From contig JAQGOF010000228.1 of assembly GCA_028293745.1 (NCBI GenBank), forward strand, positions 1 through 33,173: a stretch of 33,173 nucleotides of DNA. Direction: 5' to 3'. This document shows positions 33,171 through 33,173 of the stretch, piece after piece. The translations under genes were made by a program, and so were the position numbers. The notes under the pieces are model-generated. The model was not told the DNA's origin. It ran no database searches and was given only the letters and a program-made list of their open reading frames with translations. Numbering within the stretch: the stretch's first letter is position 1; the number at the start of each line of letters is the position of its first letter. Origin of the DNA: Gammaproteobacteria bacterium. Its GTDB lineage: Bacteria > Pseudomonadota > Gammaproteobacteria > Steroidobacterales > Steroidobacteraceae.

Positions 33171-33173
33171 GCC

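Noticed and set aside
1..33173. CRISPR arrays and intact insertion sequences
   Set aside because: No regularly spaced repeats of 25-40 bp and no transposase or integrase-like frame were seen on either strand.

Overview
The window is high-GC proteobacterial DNA. Three large TonB-dependent receptors, a FecI/FecR-type signalling pair, AbiTii debris and several lipid or terpenoid-type oxidation enzymes suggest a gammaproteobacterial (Steroidobacter/Nevskiales-like) or sphingomonad-like oligotroph. That placement is an inference; no rRNA or other marker is present.

Positions 1-13,480 look like accessory DNA. The 3' end of a peptidoglycan glycosyltransferase gene is followed by the 3' half of a tRNA-Phe, an XRE regulator and a frameshifted DUF6036 nucleotidyltransferase. 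A cell-surface-signalling locus comes next: a receptor with an STN signalling domain (minus strand), with a divergent ECF sigma factor, FecR anti-sigma factor, exported amidohydrolase fusion and exported metallo-beta-lactamase-fold hydrolase in one overlapping operon. Beyond it is a gene graveyard (9,601-10,983) holding a second copy of 68 bp of the XRE gene, the missing tail of DUF6036, a Phd-like antitoxin remnant and a tRNA-Gln 3' half with a second partial copy. An intact Fic protein gene follows, then a truncated, frameshifted AbiTii gene that abuts a decapitated MFS transporter.

Positions 13,480-33,173 form a tidy catabolic island. Its transcription units are: receptor + SnoaL-like protein + two SDR dehydrogenases; the last three steps of the valine/isobutyryl-CoA route (mmsA, a 3-hydroxyisobutyryl-CoA hydrolase and mmsB); a [2Fe-2S] ferredoxin; a P450 + second SnoaL-like protein; an FMN/FAD/Fe-S reductase of the dienoyl-CoA reductase type; an epoxide hydrolase + a ketosteroid-dehydrogenase-like flavoprotein; and a third receptor + glutathione S-transferase. 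Together they could import a hydrophobic molecule, hydroxylate, dehydrogenate and hydrolyse it, and send a C4 branched fragment to propionyl-CoA. The substrate cannot be read from the sequence; steroid- or terpenoid-like is an inference.

The most interesting signal is not a gene. A 39-bp composite element (imperfect dyad ATCAC-N5-GTGAT, six bases, ATCA, seven bases, TT, two bases, TGG) occurs five times with identical internal spacing, each copy pointing at the first gene of a catabolic unit (TBDR at 14,036; mmsA; the flavin reductase; the epoxide hydrolase; TBDR at 30,222). It looks like the operator of one regulon whose regulator is not encoded in the window.
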